Source: Pegoplata infirma (lineage: Eukaryota; Arthropoda; Insecta; Diptera; Anthomyiidae). From it: DNA of 64,000 nt. Of this stretch, positions 1-10,459 are shown one piece after another. A program made the translations under genes and the position numbers. The stretch covers positions 57,030,852-57,094,851 of the forward strand of contig OY992538.1 in NCBI GenBank assembly GCA_963921195.1, given 5' to 3'. Under the pieces are notes generated by a model. That model was given only the letters and a program-made list of their open reading frames with translations, was not told the DNA's origin and made no database searches. Positions within the stretch are counted from its first letter, which is position 1; each line of letters opens with the position of its first letter.

Positions 1-520
1 TACCAAATTTTTTGTAAATTTTCAAAACAAATATGAAAGTTTAGAAAACAAAATTGTATACTTACAGAAAAGTTGTAATTTTACAAAAATGAAGTAAAAA
101 ATACAAAAACAATATTGTAAATTTACAAATTATTTGGTTAAACTACTGTTTTTACGGCAAACAAATAAGAAAAAATGGTATATTTACAATAAAAATTGTA
201 AATTTACCACTTTTTACTGTAAATATACAAGTTTTTTTCCATAAAAAACTGTAGTTAAACCAAACAATTTGTAAATTTACAATTTTATTTTTTGATTTTC
301 TACTTTATTTCGTAAATTTACAACTTTTTTTGTAAGTCTACAATAATATTTTCCAAAAAAAATTGTAAATTTACACTTTCTCCCCGTAATTTACAAATTA
401 CGTAATTTACAAATTATCCCCGTAACATTACGGGGATTCTTGCAAGTACATATTTTACAAAACCTGCCCCGTAAAATCACGGGGATTTTATGTCATTTTA
501 CAAACTTTTTTTTTTGAGTG
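1..520 (+). mobile_element. H1-carrying MITE family, right-hand part of a copy
   Basis: This is AT-rich sequence full of short GTAAATTTAC palindromes. It ends in a conserved block with CCCCGTAAAATCACGGGG followed by the terminal sequence TTTTTTTTGAGTG and TA. The same block ends copies at 1750, 24718 and 25672. The left end is outside the window. The flank after position 520 continues a second copy of the same family, so this copy is nested in its own kind. No coding sequence is seen. Confidence 0.75.
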
Positions 521-926
521 TAGTTTTTTTTTTGTATTTTTACCATTTTTTTTTTTGTGATTTTACCATATTTTTTTGGTATTTTTTTTAAATTTTGTAC
601 CTAAAATGTCAATAGAAAGCTGCCAATTATGAAAAATTATTTTTTTTTTTTTATTTTAACTGGTACTTAAACATCCAATCTACAATATCCAAAATTTTTT
701 TTTCCGATTTTTTAAAAATACTTGTGAAAATAATTAAAAATTCATAAAAAAATTTTTATTTTTTGACTAATTTTTCCTGAAAATATAAGAAATTTCTTGT
801 GTAGCCTCCTTCGCAATTCTCATATGTTCTACTTAAGAAAAACGAAATGTCGAAAAAAAATAAAAAAGTGCAGTGTTATACATTAAAAAGTTTGTTAAAA
901 GTGCTCAAGTGAAAAAAATCTTTTCA

Positions 927-965
927 GGTTGTTGAAGTGCTACTCCAGCTGCCGAAGAAGGAAAA
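927..965 (+). pseudogene. Short histone-H1-like stub in MITE
   Basis: The segment after TTTTCAG reads GTTGTTGAAGTGCTACTCC then AGCTGCCGAAGAAGGAAAA. It matches the start of the longer H1-like fragment at 58428 (residues VESPAAEKK). The same stub recurs at 21681-21720 (minus), 24818-24860 (plus) and 27970-28011 (minus). It is too short to identify alone; the assignment rests on the longer copies. Confidence 0.5.
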
Positions 966-981
966 ATAAGATGCACCAATG

Positions 982-1293
982 GAAAAAACCTTTAAATTTA
1001 CATAACCAATATGTAAATAAACCAATTTTTTTGTAAATTTACAAAACAAATATGAAAATTTAAAAAACAAAATTGTATACTTACGAAAAAAGTTGTAATT
1101 TTACAAAAATGAAATAGAAAATACAAAAACCATGAAAACATGAAAAAACCTTTAAATTTACATAACCAATATGTAAATAAACCAATTTTTTTGTAAATTT
1201 ACAAAACAAATATGAAAATTTAAAAAACAAAATTGTATACTTACGAAAAAAGTTGTAATTTTACAAAAATGAAATAGAAAATACAAAAACCAT
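982..1293. repeat. Perfect tandem duplication, 152-bp copies, period 160 bp
   Basis: Bases 982-1133 and 1142-1293 appear identical by eye, each starting GAAAAAACCTTTAAATTTAC and ending ACAAAAACCAT, with 8 bases between. Other copies of this MITE carry the segment once, so the duplication is local and recent. Confidence 0.85.
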
Positions 1294-1752
1294 ATTGTAA
1301 ATTTACAAATTTTATGGTTAAACTACTGTTTTTACGGCAAAAAAATAAGGAAAAATGGTACATATACAATAAAAATTGTAAATTTACCACTTTTTAATGT
1401 AAATATACAAGTTTTTTGCATAAAAAACAGTAGTTTAACCAAATAATTTGTTAATCTACAATTTATTTTTTTCATTTTCTATTTTTCCTTGTAAAATAAC
1501 AACCTTTTTCTGTAAGTTTACAATTTTGTTTTGTAAATTTACCAAATTTTTTGCAAATTTACAAAAAAAATTTCACCTCGAAGATGATATTTTACAAAAC
1601 AAATTGTAAATTTACATTTTCTTTTGTTAAATCAATTTACAAATTATCCCCGTATTTTTACGGGGATTCTTGCTAGTACATATTTTACAAAACCTGCCCC
1701 GTAAAATCACGGGGATTTTATGTCATTTTACAAACTTTTTTTTTTGAGTGTA

Positions 1753-1867
1753 GATACTATAGTATACTCAGATAAATTATCTAAAAGATCTTCTAAATTA
1801 TATCTGCTTTAGAAGGCGTTACTGAAAAGTAATGGGTCTATGATACTTGTTTTTTTCCAATTTACTA
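1753..1867. other. Short non-repeat spacer
   Basis: About 115 bases lie between the TA after one MITE and the TA before the next. No gene, repeat or convincing motif is seen. Confidence 0.4.
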
Positions 1868-2127
1868 CACTCAAAAAAAAACTTGTAAAACGGAAAGAAA
1901 AGTTTGTAACTTTTTTTTGCTACCTCCTCCTTGTAATTTTACAAGTTTTTTACCAATAATTTTGTAATTTTACAAGCTTTTAACAAATAAAATCGTAAAT
2001 TTACAATTTTTTTAACGTGATAAAACTAACGGTTTCGTGTTTTACTAGATTTTTTGCTACGTCCTATTTAACGAGAATTCCTAGTAAAAATTACAAGATT
2101 TTTCGTAATTTTATAATATTTTTACCA
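1868..2127. mobile_element. CACTC-ended MITE, left part, interrupted by a LINE
   Basis: It starts CACTCAAAAAAAAACTTGTA after a TA and carries the family's TTGTAATTTTACAAG palindromes. It is cut at 2127 by the LINE insertion. The sequence resumes at 4373 (ATAAAATTGTAAATTTATAA) and fades near 4540, where no intact right terminus was found. Confidence 0.6.
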
Positions 2128-2663
2128 AGATCAAATCCAAAATGACACTGGAATGTTTTGATACCCTTCAGCAGCTGGCCGGGAGAAACAAAATTACTCT
2201 ATTTTGGATCCCTGGTCATAGAGGTTTTGAGGGTAATGAGATAGCGGATGAGCTTGCTAGAAATGCCTCCGCTACTCCTATGACCGGACCCGAACCCTAT
2301 TGTGGGGTAAACTGGTCCACCTTCTCGAACATGATTAGGGGTTTGGATAGAACCGACTTCTTAAACTTGTGGGAAAATTCAGGAGGTCTACGACAATCCA
2401 AGGCACTAATCACTCCATTATCATATGGAAGTATACTTAATCACACCAAAAGTGACATTAGGTTACTGACAGGTTTTCTCACCGGGCATTATAAGGTAAA
2501 TTATCACTTGCATAATTTAAACCTTTGTGCATCGTCTTTGTGTCGACTTTGTCTTGAGGAAGTGGAGACAACGCAACACATATTATGTGAATGCATCGCA
2601 ATATGTAGGATCAGAAGATGGTTCTTAGACAGGGAATTGCTTAATTCTGAGGATATAAGGCTA
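2128..2663 (+). pseudogene. LINE ORF2 C-terminus: RNase H end plus CCHC motif
   Basis: The open frame reads from the truncation point through WIPGHRGFEGNEIADELAR, the C-terminal RNase H signature with its conserved His and Asp. It ends with a CRLCLEE...HILCEC Cys/His motif typical of the end of such polyproteins. In the uninterrupted element the frame would go on across 4223 and end at TAG 4277-4279. The foldback inserted at a TA inside codons for Leu-Ala, and one TA removed restores the frame. The endonuclease and reverse transcriptase are missing, so it is inactive. Confidence 0.85.
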
Positions 2664-4220
2664 CACTCATAAAAATTTGTTAGTATTCCTTACAAAAAAG
2701 TCTGTTACCATTACTAATAAAGTTTTCAATTTGTGCCCGATAACTTTTTCAGTTACCATTACAAACTTTGGTTTTCAAAAATTAGTAATCTTAAAAATAC
2801 TAAAAAAATTAGTATTACTAAATTTTTCTGTACAATTTTTGTAAAATGGATTTTAAAACGGGTTTGTAAATAATATTAACTTTTTTTGTAAAAAATTGTA
2901 AATTGTGTATTTTTAATTTTTGGTATTTGTATACATCATGTAAATTGCGTATTGCGCTTGTTGTCGCCAATAACTATTTCCATGCAAGTCAGTTTTTGTT
3001 AGAATTTTCGATCTAAAAAAGAGAAAATATTGAACACATTTTTTTAATACAAAATATACATACTACCATATAAAATTAATTCTTTGAAGATTGATGTTGA
3101 ATAAATTAGTGTACGGTGAACTCAAATAAAAAAAAATATCAACATAATGTTTCAAATAGATCACATAAATATACAATTGTTACCTGTTGTCATCATTTCC
3201 TATTTTGCTTTATTATTCAAAAAATAAAAAACGAGTTACATAATTTTAAACAAAAAATACTTTAAGATTTGGTTACCTGCTATGCTTTTTTTGTTGTAAT
3301 ATTTTTTTGTACATTTTTTTATTTATTTTACCCGTCGCGCGATGTTCACCGATCGAATGTTATTTTGTGACTAAAATACTCAAAGACAGGCATAAAGTAA
3401 ATTACACAAAAATCAACCCTTTGATAATAATCACAATTGGAGCGGGAAGCGTTTTTCCGCAACTGTTCACATACGTTTTATATGACAACAAAATTCCGCC
3501 GCGTTTTTCCGCCAAACTAGATTCAATTCTATTTTTATGAGGACAATTGCGTTTTTCCGCTTCCCGCTCCAATTGTGATTATTCTCTTTATGTGCGTGAG
3601 AAAAAAATATTCGTGGATAGCATAAACAAAAAAATTCCGCAAGTAAAGAAGAAAGAAAAAAAAAACTGATGTTATGGAAATTTTCCATTTGAAAAGGTCG
3701 GCATTGTTTTTTTAAATTTTGCATGTCTTCTCTTGTCTCTATTTTGTTTCCTTTTTAATATATATTTTTTTTAAATTGAAAAAAAAAACTAATGAAGCAT
3801 AAATGAATATTAAAAATAATAAACATATTCATACTCATCAAAGCGCAGTTTTATCGTTAAAAAAATAACTAATAATATATTTTTTTTTACTTATTTTTTT
3901 TTTTTAATTTCCAAATATTTTAATAAAATAAAATTTTTTTAATTATAGTGTAAAGGTTTTCTAGAAAAAAAAAAACGAAATTTACTAACTAATATTGTAA
4001 AATTTACAAAATAATTATCAAAAGTTAGTACGATAATTTTTAAAAAATCAACTGAATAAATTATTAAAAAATCAGTATAAAATTAATAGTTTGTAAAGCG
4101 ATTTTACTAAAAAGAATTACTAAAAATTGATTTTTTAGTAGAATTTAGTAAAAAAGTAGTAAAGTTGAGATACAAACCACTTTACAAATTTTTTTACTAA
4201 CTTATTTTTTTTTTTTAGTG
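2664..4220. mobile_element. Foldback/MITE element, copy A (1557 bp)
   Basis: It begins CACTCATAAAAATTTGTTAG and ends TTTTTTAGTG, with TA on both sides (2662-2663, 4221-4222). A second, inverted copy lies at 31936-35494, where a piggyBac splits it. The two copies are nearly identical by eye: the 77-codon stretch 3307-3540 is repeated without change, and one A/T run differs by a base (10 versus 9). No transposase is encoded, so it must be mobilised in trans. Confidence 0.85.
3426..3583. repeat. GC-richer inverted repeat within foldback copy A
   Basis: AATAATCACAATTGGAGCGG continuing to GGAAGC (3426-3450) is the reverse complement of 3559-3583. GTTTTTCCGC also recurs several times inside. It looks like a small palindromic element caught by the larger one; the same structure is present at about 32569-32726. 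Confidence 0.75.
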
Positions 4221-4559
4221 TAGCTTCTCCATCCTCTGTTATAATGTTCATTAGGAACATTGAACAGAGTTTGAATTAGATTAATGGATCTTGGCACAAA
4301 AGACCCATAAGGGTCGCAGTGCCGGCCGTTAGGGCTAGATCACCCCTTGAAAAAAAAAAAATATTTTTACCAATAAAATTGTAAATTTATAACTTTTTGG
4401 CGCAGAAAAACTTACTACAAGGAAATCTCGTGAATTTACATTTTTTTTGTAAAGAACCTTGGAAATTTGTAAAATTTAAAAAAAAATTGTAAAATTACAA
4501 AAATGTTTCTTTTACAAAAATACAAAAAAAAAAAACATGTTAAAAAGTTTTATTTTTCA

Positions 4560-4730
4560 GAGGTTGGTTTAGTTTTTCAAGGGGTAACTTTTTTCTCCCT
4601 GGTCCGATTTTGTCCATTTACGAACGTAGCCGGCCTATAACCATGAGACATATTTGTGCCACATTTTAGGGGTCTAGCTTTTTTATTTTGGACTGAATCG
4701 TGTTTTATGCAGACGGACATGCTAGTTTTG
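4560..4730. mobile_element. mini-me-like fragment
   Basis: The block GAGGTTGGTTTAGTTTTTCA, then CCTGGTCCGATTTTG and TTTTGGACTGAATCGTGTT, closes with a single GACGGAC. It matches the inside of the fuller element at about 48365-48520, which continues into the (GACG)n array. This copy lacks the array and the end. Confidence 0.6.
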
Positions 4731-4769
4731 TTTTCCTTTTTTATTGTTTTGTTTAACTTTTTAATTAAA

Positions 4770-4910
4770 TAAATAATTAAAAAAAAAACCGAAAAACCGA
4801 AAAACCGATTATTCGAAATCGGTTTTTAGTTACAAAACCGAAAAATCGATTTTTTTAAAAGGCGGTTTTTCGAAGTATTCGAAACCCGGTTTTTAAAATA
4901 GACGAATATT
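4770..4910. repeat. Degenerate ACCGAAAA repeat
   Basis: Short CCGAAAAACCGAAAAACCG units continue into inverted CGGTTTTT versions. No gene is seen. Confidence 0.6.
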
Positions 4911-5014
4911 TGACAACTCTAAACAAAAATGTCCTAAAATTTTGGAATTTTACTCAATATGACGAAAAGTTGTGCATGTTTGGATACGTTCTTAGCGCAC
5001 GTAGATAGGTTTTC

Positions 5015-5205
5015 CAAAGACCTTTCATTTGGTATGTAACATGACTAGGTTTCTTTGCTTAATATAGGAGATAAACGAAAAAAAACTGAAAAATGGCCTT
5101 GTCTTCCCCCCTCCTTTTTACCCCCTAAATATGAATTTGGGCAGCTAAAAAAAATACGTGTCCCTTTATTTTTTCTGCTCTACAAAATAAAACCAATTCC
5201 ATAAT
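5015..5205 (-). mobile_element. Left remnant of Harbinger-like MITE, target of the mag element
   Basis: It matches the reverse complement of the MITE at 50784-51262 (shared ATGTAACATGACTAGGTTTC and ACAAAATAAAACCAATTCCA). The match stops at the 5' LTR and resumes just after the 3' LTR (20452) with GATCCGCGGG and TCCCTTG. This provides a paralogous empty site for the LTR element. Confidence 0.75.
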
Positions 5206-6567
5206 TGTGGTATTGCGCCCTCTAGGTGTGAGTAATGGTACAACACCGTCAGTATAGTATTAAAGATAATCTGTCAAATTACTAGTTATTAAGCGAATGT
5301 AAATATGAAATGAAATAATAAATGATCACTTCTGATCAGGGATGTTAAATGGGGTTTTCAATTTTGTACCAACTTTCCAAAAAAATTGTACTTTTTGGAC
5401 CCTCACGGTACCATTTTTTTTTTTCAATTAATAAAAACTTACCTACAACAAATGAGAGTGTTAATTCGGTAATACTAAATCATGTATGACCCCCCCCCCC
5501 CAAATGCAAACAAATTAAAAAACATTTACATTTACAGAGGTGTTCTTTAACAATTTCTTGAAATCTAATCTGTAGAAAAATTACTAATTGTCCAATACTT
5601 TAGTTATAGGAAAAATTCTCAAAATTCTACAGAGTTTTTCGACAGGAAAAATGTATCTGACAAAGGAAGTATCTAAACCCTTATGAATCGATTTGCATGA
5701 AACTTAAAAAATATATAAAAGTGAACATTCTAAGGCTGTGGTGTCTCGGCCACATCGGGGATTAGGGGTTCAAAAAATGGATTAAAAAAGAAAAAAATAT
5801 GATGTTTTCATAATAGATGAAAGGGGTTTTCAATACCTATCCAACGGTGGAATAACCTTGAAAAAATTCGATTTCGTTAATTAATTTTTTCATGAAAAAG
5901 TGTAAATTTTGGTGGATATTTATGTGACGACATAGACCTACGATATTCACATGAATACGAAACAATCTCTATTAAATTTAAGTCTACACCTATTTTTGCT
6001 CTAGACAATATTTCGGTTAGTTCGGGAGTTATCGAATTTTTTCCGAAGGTCCACGATGTTTCATAAGGGGACAGCCAAATTTTTAAACACTTATTGGCCG
6101 ATAAGCCGAAACACCCCAACCTTAAAATCGTCTCATTTATATATATTTTAGGTTTGAAGCAAATCGGTTCATAAGGGTTGAGAAACTTTCCTTGTGAGTG
6201 TATAAACACGAAAAATGTATCAAGATCGGAGAATTCTTCTAAAAATAAAAGAAGAAATTTTTGTAAAAAAATTTTAGAAAATAAAAACAAGGGGTAAAAA
6301 CTAAAAAAGGATCTCATTTTTGGTGTAAATCAGTCTAGCATAAATACCCTTGTGAGCATTTTTTTTTTAGTAAAGAAAAATAGCTGGAGTCTTTTACCGA
6401 TATTTCGATGAGTTATAAAGAAAGAAATTGGAAATTTCAAAATTGTACCAAATGAGTCGCGGTAGTACCACGGTACTTTTGAAGGTTAAAATGTACCAAA
6501 AAAAGTACAATTGTACCAACTTTAACATCCCTGCTTCTGATTCTACCACCAAACACGATACATTAAA
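5206..6567 (+). repeat. 5' LTR, split by a hAT element
   Basis: LTR bases are 5206-5336 and 6542-6567; the rest is the 1197-bp hAT plus its 8-bp duplication. The length without the insert is 157 bp, the same as the 3' LTR. Confidence 0.9.
5337..6533. mobile_element. Non-autonomous hAT element (1197 bp)
   Basis: The terminal inverted repeat CAGGGATGTTAAA is present at both ends. The 8-bp duplication CTTCTGAT lies at 5329-5336 and 6534-6541. The interior carries GTACC/GGTAC motifs near both ends and no transposase. A 146-codon minus-strand open frame (5877-6317) has no recognisable domain and is treated as chance. The intact LTR at 20295 supplies the empty site. Confidence 0.9.
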
Positions 6568-6568
6568 G

Positions 6569-6579
6569 TGGCGACGAGA
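6569..6579 (+). other. Primer-binding site of mag-like element
   Basis: TGGCGACGAGA begins one base after the LTR end, the expected place and TGG start for a tRNA primer. The tRNA species is not assigned with confidence. Confidence 0.65.
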
Positions 6580-6765
6580 ATTAAAAAAAATAACAACAAC
6601 AAGCAAATACATAAAATAAACAGTTATTTTTTTTTTGTTTCTTTAAAAAGAAAAAGTATTTGTTGTGTTTAAAGAGCGTTTTTTTTTTTATAATAAATAT
6701 TATATAAATAAGCAGATTTTCTGTGTTAAAATAAAATCGTTTTGGTGGACTTAAAGACTGTAAAG

Positions 6766-7612
6766 ATGCCAGGTAATACAACAATAGCCCACAATGAGAG
6801 CATATTAACAACATCCATGGCAACTGGTATAAGGGAGTTCCGGCCGGTTGGGGATAAGTGGTGTCATTGGCAAGAGGTGTTGGATTCTCATTTTGTGGAG
6901 GCGGCGGTAGAAGAAGACCGTTTAAAAACGTCAACGTTATTGAAGGCTGTAGGTCTGGAAGCGTATGGCTTGTTGAGGGAATTGTGTTTCCCTGATTTAC
7001 CTGCCAAGAAGAAGTATAAAGAACTATGTGACATGCTAAACCAGCATTATTCACCTCCAGTGATAATTTTTAGGGAGCGTAGACATTTTTTTGACGCGAA
7101 GAAAAGGGAGGATGAATCCGTATCAGGGTGGTATGCACGTCTAAAAAAATTAGCAATGGAGTGCAAATTTGGAGTACAGCTGGAAAAATTTGTGTTAAAT
7201 AAATTTGTCACTGGATTTGAAGGCAAAATTTTTGAACGGCTGTGTGAGGAAGATGAAACCCTAACTTTAGAGGCGGCATTAAGAAAAGCGTTAACTATGG
7301 AGGCAAAGCTGTATGCACAAAAAGGTACAAATGAAGAGGTTAACTATGTACAAAGAAAATATGCGCGGGGACCAAAAAAGTATAACACCAACAACAACAA
7401 AGATGAACCAGTAAGTAGCAGTAAAAACAACAAACAATCTAATGTCTATGAGAATAACGGCAGTAAGAAGACAAAGAAGAAATGCAGTCATTGCGGATGG
7501 AAAAACCACACAAGCGATAAATGCAAATATAAAAGCAGCGTGTGTAACAAATGTCACAGGGTCGGGCATTTAGCTAGTGTGTGTAGTAGTAATCAAGTTA
7601 ACGTAGTTCAAG
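6766..7612 (+). pseudogene. mag-like gag (interrupted)
   Basis: The structural polyprotein of the LTR element forms its RNA-containing particles. The first ATG in frame is 6766. After a capsid-like helical region come two zinc knuckles of the form CX2CX4HX4C (7483-7524 and 7540-7581: CSHCGWKNHTSDKC and CNKCHRVGHLASVC), which bind RNA. The frame is intact until the MITE at 7613. It then continues in the same frame at 10460 into the protease, which suggests one gag-pol frame originally. The insertion makes it non-functional as it stands. Confidence 0.88.
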
Positions 7613-8544
7613 CACAGACTAAATACAGACTCGACAGTAGAGTCAGGGTCGCCAGTTTTTTTTTGGATGCCATCCCCAAATTAAAATTTCTCATCCCCAA
7701 AAATCCCCAAAAAAATTTTTTTCAAAATTTACTAAACGCAAAAACACTTGCAACCCATTAAGTGCTTTTGAGTAATTTAGCCAATTTTTTAGAACAAAAA
7801 CTTGGTTAACTTACGTACAAACACTTGCTGGTATTTTACACATAAACTTGACTAAAAAGTGTAAGTGTATTTTGCGTGTTGAGCGATTAGCACATCGTTT
7901 GAAGCGGCCAATTTTTCGATAAGTATTATGATAAAATTCAAAAGCAACGGAAATGTTTTATCACGGATGGATAACTCACGGATTTTTAATTTACACACCA
8001 GCGATAGAATACTTTATTGGTCCAAATTTAATTTAATCTTGTTTTATATCTTGAATTCCCTCAAAAGTTTTCTCAGCAAACGTAAGTCATCGGCCCTAAG
8101 AAATTGTTTGTACCCTTTAAAAAAAAACAACGAAAATTCTTTTAAGGTTTGATATACATATTGCCGTAAAACCCCTTAAATTTTTATAAATACTAACTCC
8201 GGAATAGGTATCTAAAACATTGTATTGCTTTTTAAGAATTTAAGAAGTTGTAAAGGACCAGTATTTTCAATTGATGTACTTTTAGACTTTTTTCTACAGA
8301 AAAAACTAGTGAATTTTGGAAATTTTCTTTAATAGATTTAAAGGATATACCTACTATAGAAAATGTATGAAAATTTACAATTTGGTTTAAATAAAAATAA
8401 AAGCATGGGTAATTCCAAAAATGTTCGCCCCACTGTTCGGAAACATGCCTTTGGACGCCACTGAGAATTTGGCTCATAGATATCCACGTTTATATGAGAT
8501 ATGTTGCATTTTTGGATTTTCAAAATTTGCTGCAGTTTTCAAAT

Positions 8545-9370
8545 TATCGCGGGTCAAAGTTCGACTTTTTTAGCAAAAGTCAGAAAAATACATGACGTTT
8601 AACGTGCTCTAACTTTTTAACTAGTAATCCGATTATCACAAGTAATGGCTCATATGAAAGCTTAATTCTTCTTCTTTTAGGAAATATTTTCAAAAGAATA
8701 CGGTTTTTTTCAGAAGTGTTGCAAAAATTCAAAAACATTTTTTTTTTGCGAATAGTTAAAAAAACACATCTTCGATTTTTTTAAAAAAAAAGTTTGGTGA
8801 TAAACAATACTGTTTTGTACAACATATCCAAAATTCAGAGTGGGATCCCAATGGGATCAAAAAATATTCTGGTTTTAGTACGAAGTTCTTAAATTTTACC
8901 TTAGAAAATTAAAATTTTATGTTTCTTCAATATAAAAATTTAAATTTTCAAAGAAAATTATACTATTAAAATTTTGAAAACATTCAAAACATTAGAAATT
9001 TAAATTTTCTAAGGGAAAAATATGAGAACCTCGTACTTAAAATAGAATATTTTTTGATCCCATGGAGATCCCACTCTGAATTTTGAATATGTTATACAAA
9101 ACATTGTTATTTTTCACCAGAATTTTTTTAAAAAAAAATCGAAGATGTGTTTTTTTAAATATTCGAAAAGAAAAAATGTTTTTGCATTTTTGCATCATTT
9201 CTGCAAAAAAAAACTGTGTTATTTCAAAAATATTTTCTAAAAGAAGAACCCCAGCTTTCACATGAGCCTAAATTTGTGAAAATCGGGTCATTGGTTAAGA
9301 AGTTACAGCTCTTTAAACGTGATGTATTTTTCTTACTTTTGCTTAAAAAGTCAATCTTTGACCCGCCATA
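8545..9370. repeat. Large imperfect inverted repeat inside hAT
   Basis: The left arm (about 8545-8890) and right arm (about 9030-9370) are diverged reverse complements. Examples are GGTCAAAGTTCGACTTTTT against its inverse at 9345-9363, and CAGAGTGGGATCC against GGATCCCACTCTG-like sequence at about 9065. The centre is AT-rich. The function is unknown. Confidence 0.7.
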
Positions 9371-9548
9371 ATTCGTTAAATACACCAAATGTAAAAAAAC
9401 GATATATGGTACATATATCATATTTATGAGGGCTATCTATGTGCCAAGGTTCAAATTAATCTGAGACACCATTTCCAAAAATGACTAAAATTTGAGCTAA
9501 ATTTTTTGGAATGGCCCGCATGATAACATGATACCACTACGATCCAGG

Positions 9549-9847
9549 CACAGACTAATACAGACTCGACATAAGTGGCAGGTGTCAAAAAAGTATTCTT
9601 TAAACATATGGTTAATATTTTCAAATTATTCTACGAATTAGGTTAGAAAGAGAAAACTGATATAACGCACCATTAGAAAAATGGATGCCAGATCGGTTTT
9701 TGTTGTTTCATTCACTCCTAAGTCGTAGAAAGTGTTGCCATGTTGGCGTAAAACGGACTAAAAACCGCTGTATTTTCTCCTAAAATCGTTTAGTTTTCCC
9801 CATTTTTTCTTATAAAACTCTACTGTCGAGTCTGTATTTAGTCTGTG
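9549..9847 (-). mobile_element. 299-bp MITE, second intact copy
   Basis: It is bounded by CACAGACTAATACAGACTCG and an inverted TTAGTCTGTG end, with the 7-bp duplication ATCCAGG (9542-9548, 9848-9854). It lies in the opposite orientation to the copy at 7613-10452 and has almost the same length. A diverged third fragment is at about 33437-33602. Confidence 0.88.
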
Positions 9848-10459
9848 ATCCAGGTTTTGACAGAAACCATATAAAAGGTAAGTTTTTTCTATATAAATGT
9901 CACATTATTCCTACGTTTGAGGTTTTTTTTTTATGCTTTAATGTCTACGATTTATCAAAAATAAAGTAGAGTTAATTTTACCTATTTAATCATTATTTTA
10001 TGATTAATGTATTTAAAAAACACTTGTTTATCTAAAATATTTCATCCCCTAAAAATCCCCGAAAAAATCAGCGTCATCCCCATGAAATCCCCGGATCCCC
10101 AAATCAAATTTTTCATCCCCAATTTCCAAAAAAAATCCCCTATTTGGGGACAAAACCCCTAAACTGGCAACACTGAGTAGAGTTTTATAAGAAAAAATGG
10201 GGAAAAACTAAGCGATTTTAGGAGAAAACACAGCGGTTTTAAATCCGTTTTACGCTAACATGGCAACACTTTCTACGACTTAGGAGTGAGTGAAACAACA
10301 AAAACCGATCTGGCATCCATTTTTCTTATGGCGCGTTATATCAGTTTTCTCTTTCTAACCTAATTCGTAGAATAATTTGAAAATATTAACCATATGGTTA
10401 AAGAATACTTTTTTGACACCTGTCACTTATGTCGAGTCTGTATTAGTCTGTGGTTCAAG

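Larger units (their letters stand above)
521..1750 (+). mobile_element. H1-carrying MITE family, outer copy
   Basis: This stretch continues the element interrupted by the copy ending at 520. It contains the leader-like segment found in all copies (TGTGTAGCCTCCTTCGCAAT at about 800), a short histone-H1-like stub at 927-965, then the palindrome-rich half, and it ends in TTTTTGAGTG with TA at 1751-1752. The family is non-coding. Terminal CACTCAAAA/TTTTGAGTG and TA target sites fit a non-autonomous Tc1/mariner-type element; that assignment is an inference. Confidence 0.7.
2128..4359 (+). mobile_element. 5'-truncated non-LTR retrotransposon (LINE)
   Basis: A 13-bp direct repeat, AATATTTTTACCA, flanks it (2115-2127 and 4360-4372). 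It ends in an A-run (4350-4359), the mark of target-primed insertion. Only the end of the polyprotein is present: the last part of an RNase H domain, a Cys/His motif and a short 3' UTR with a GC-rich stretch (4311-4345). A foldback element splits it at 2664-4220. The RNase H domain suggests the I/LOA/R1-type group; the exact clade is not certain. Confidence 0.85.
7644..10175. mobile_element. Non-autonomous hAT element (2532 bp) inside the MITE
   Basis: Termini are CAGGGTCGCCAGTT and, inverted, CAGTGTTGCCAGTT. The 8-bp duplication AGTAGAGT lies at 7636-7643 and 10176-10183. Sub-terminal regions are rich in ATCCCCAAA on the left and inverted on the right. No transposase was found. It holds a second copy of the 300-bp MITE (9549-9847) and a large imperfect hairpin (8545-9370). 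Confidence 0.88.
7613..10452. mobile_element. 300-bp MITE inserted in gag, itself split by a hAT
   Basis: The ends are CACAGACTAAATACAGACTC and its near-inverse finishing TTAGTCTGTG-type sequence. The 7-bp duplication GTTCAAG lies at 7606-7612 and 10453-10459. MITE bases are 7613-7643 and 10184-10452 (300 bp); the remainder is the hAT. A 7-bp target is known for some P/1360-like elements, but the superfamily is not established here. Confidence 0.85.

Noticed and set aside
1..520. Satellite array
   Set aside because: The GTAAATTTAC palindromes recur but in fixed order with defined TE ends, so these are copies of one MITE family and not a tandem satellite.
3307..3540. 77-codon frame repeated unchanged at 32612-32845
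   Set aside because: Identity follows from the two foldback copies being nearly identical. It overlaps the palindrome and has no known domain, and a homopolymer difference already breaks the neighbouring frame.
5877..6317. 146-codon minus-strand open frame in the hAT
   Set aside because: No domain or hAT transposase motif, and biased composition at the start (Phe/Leu runs from A/T tracts). It is treated as chance.
6581..7054. 157-codon minus-strand frame
   Set aside because: Antisense shadow of the mag-like gag.
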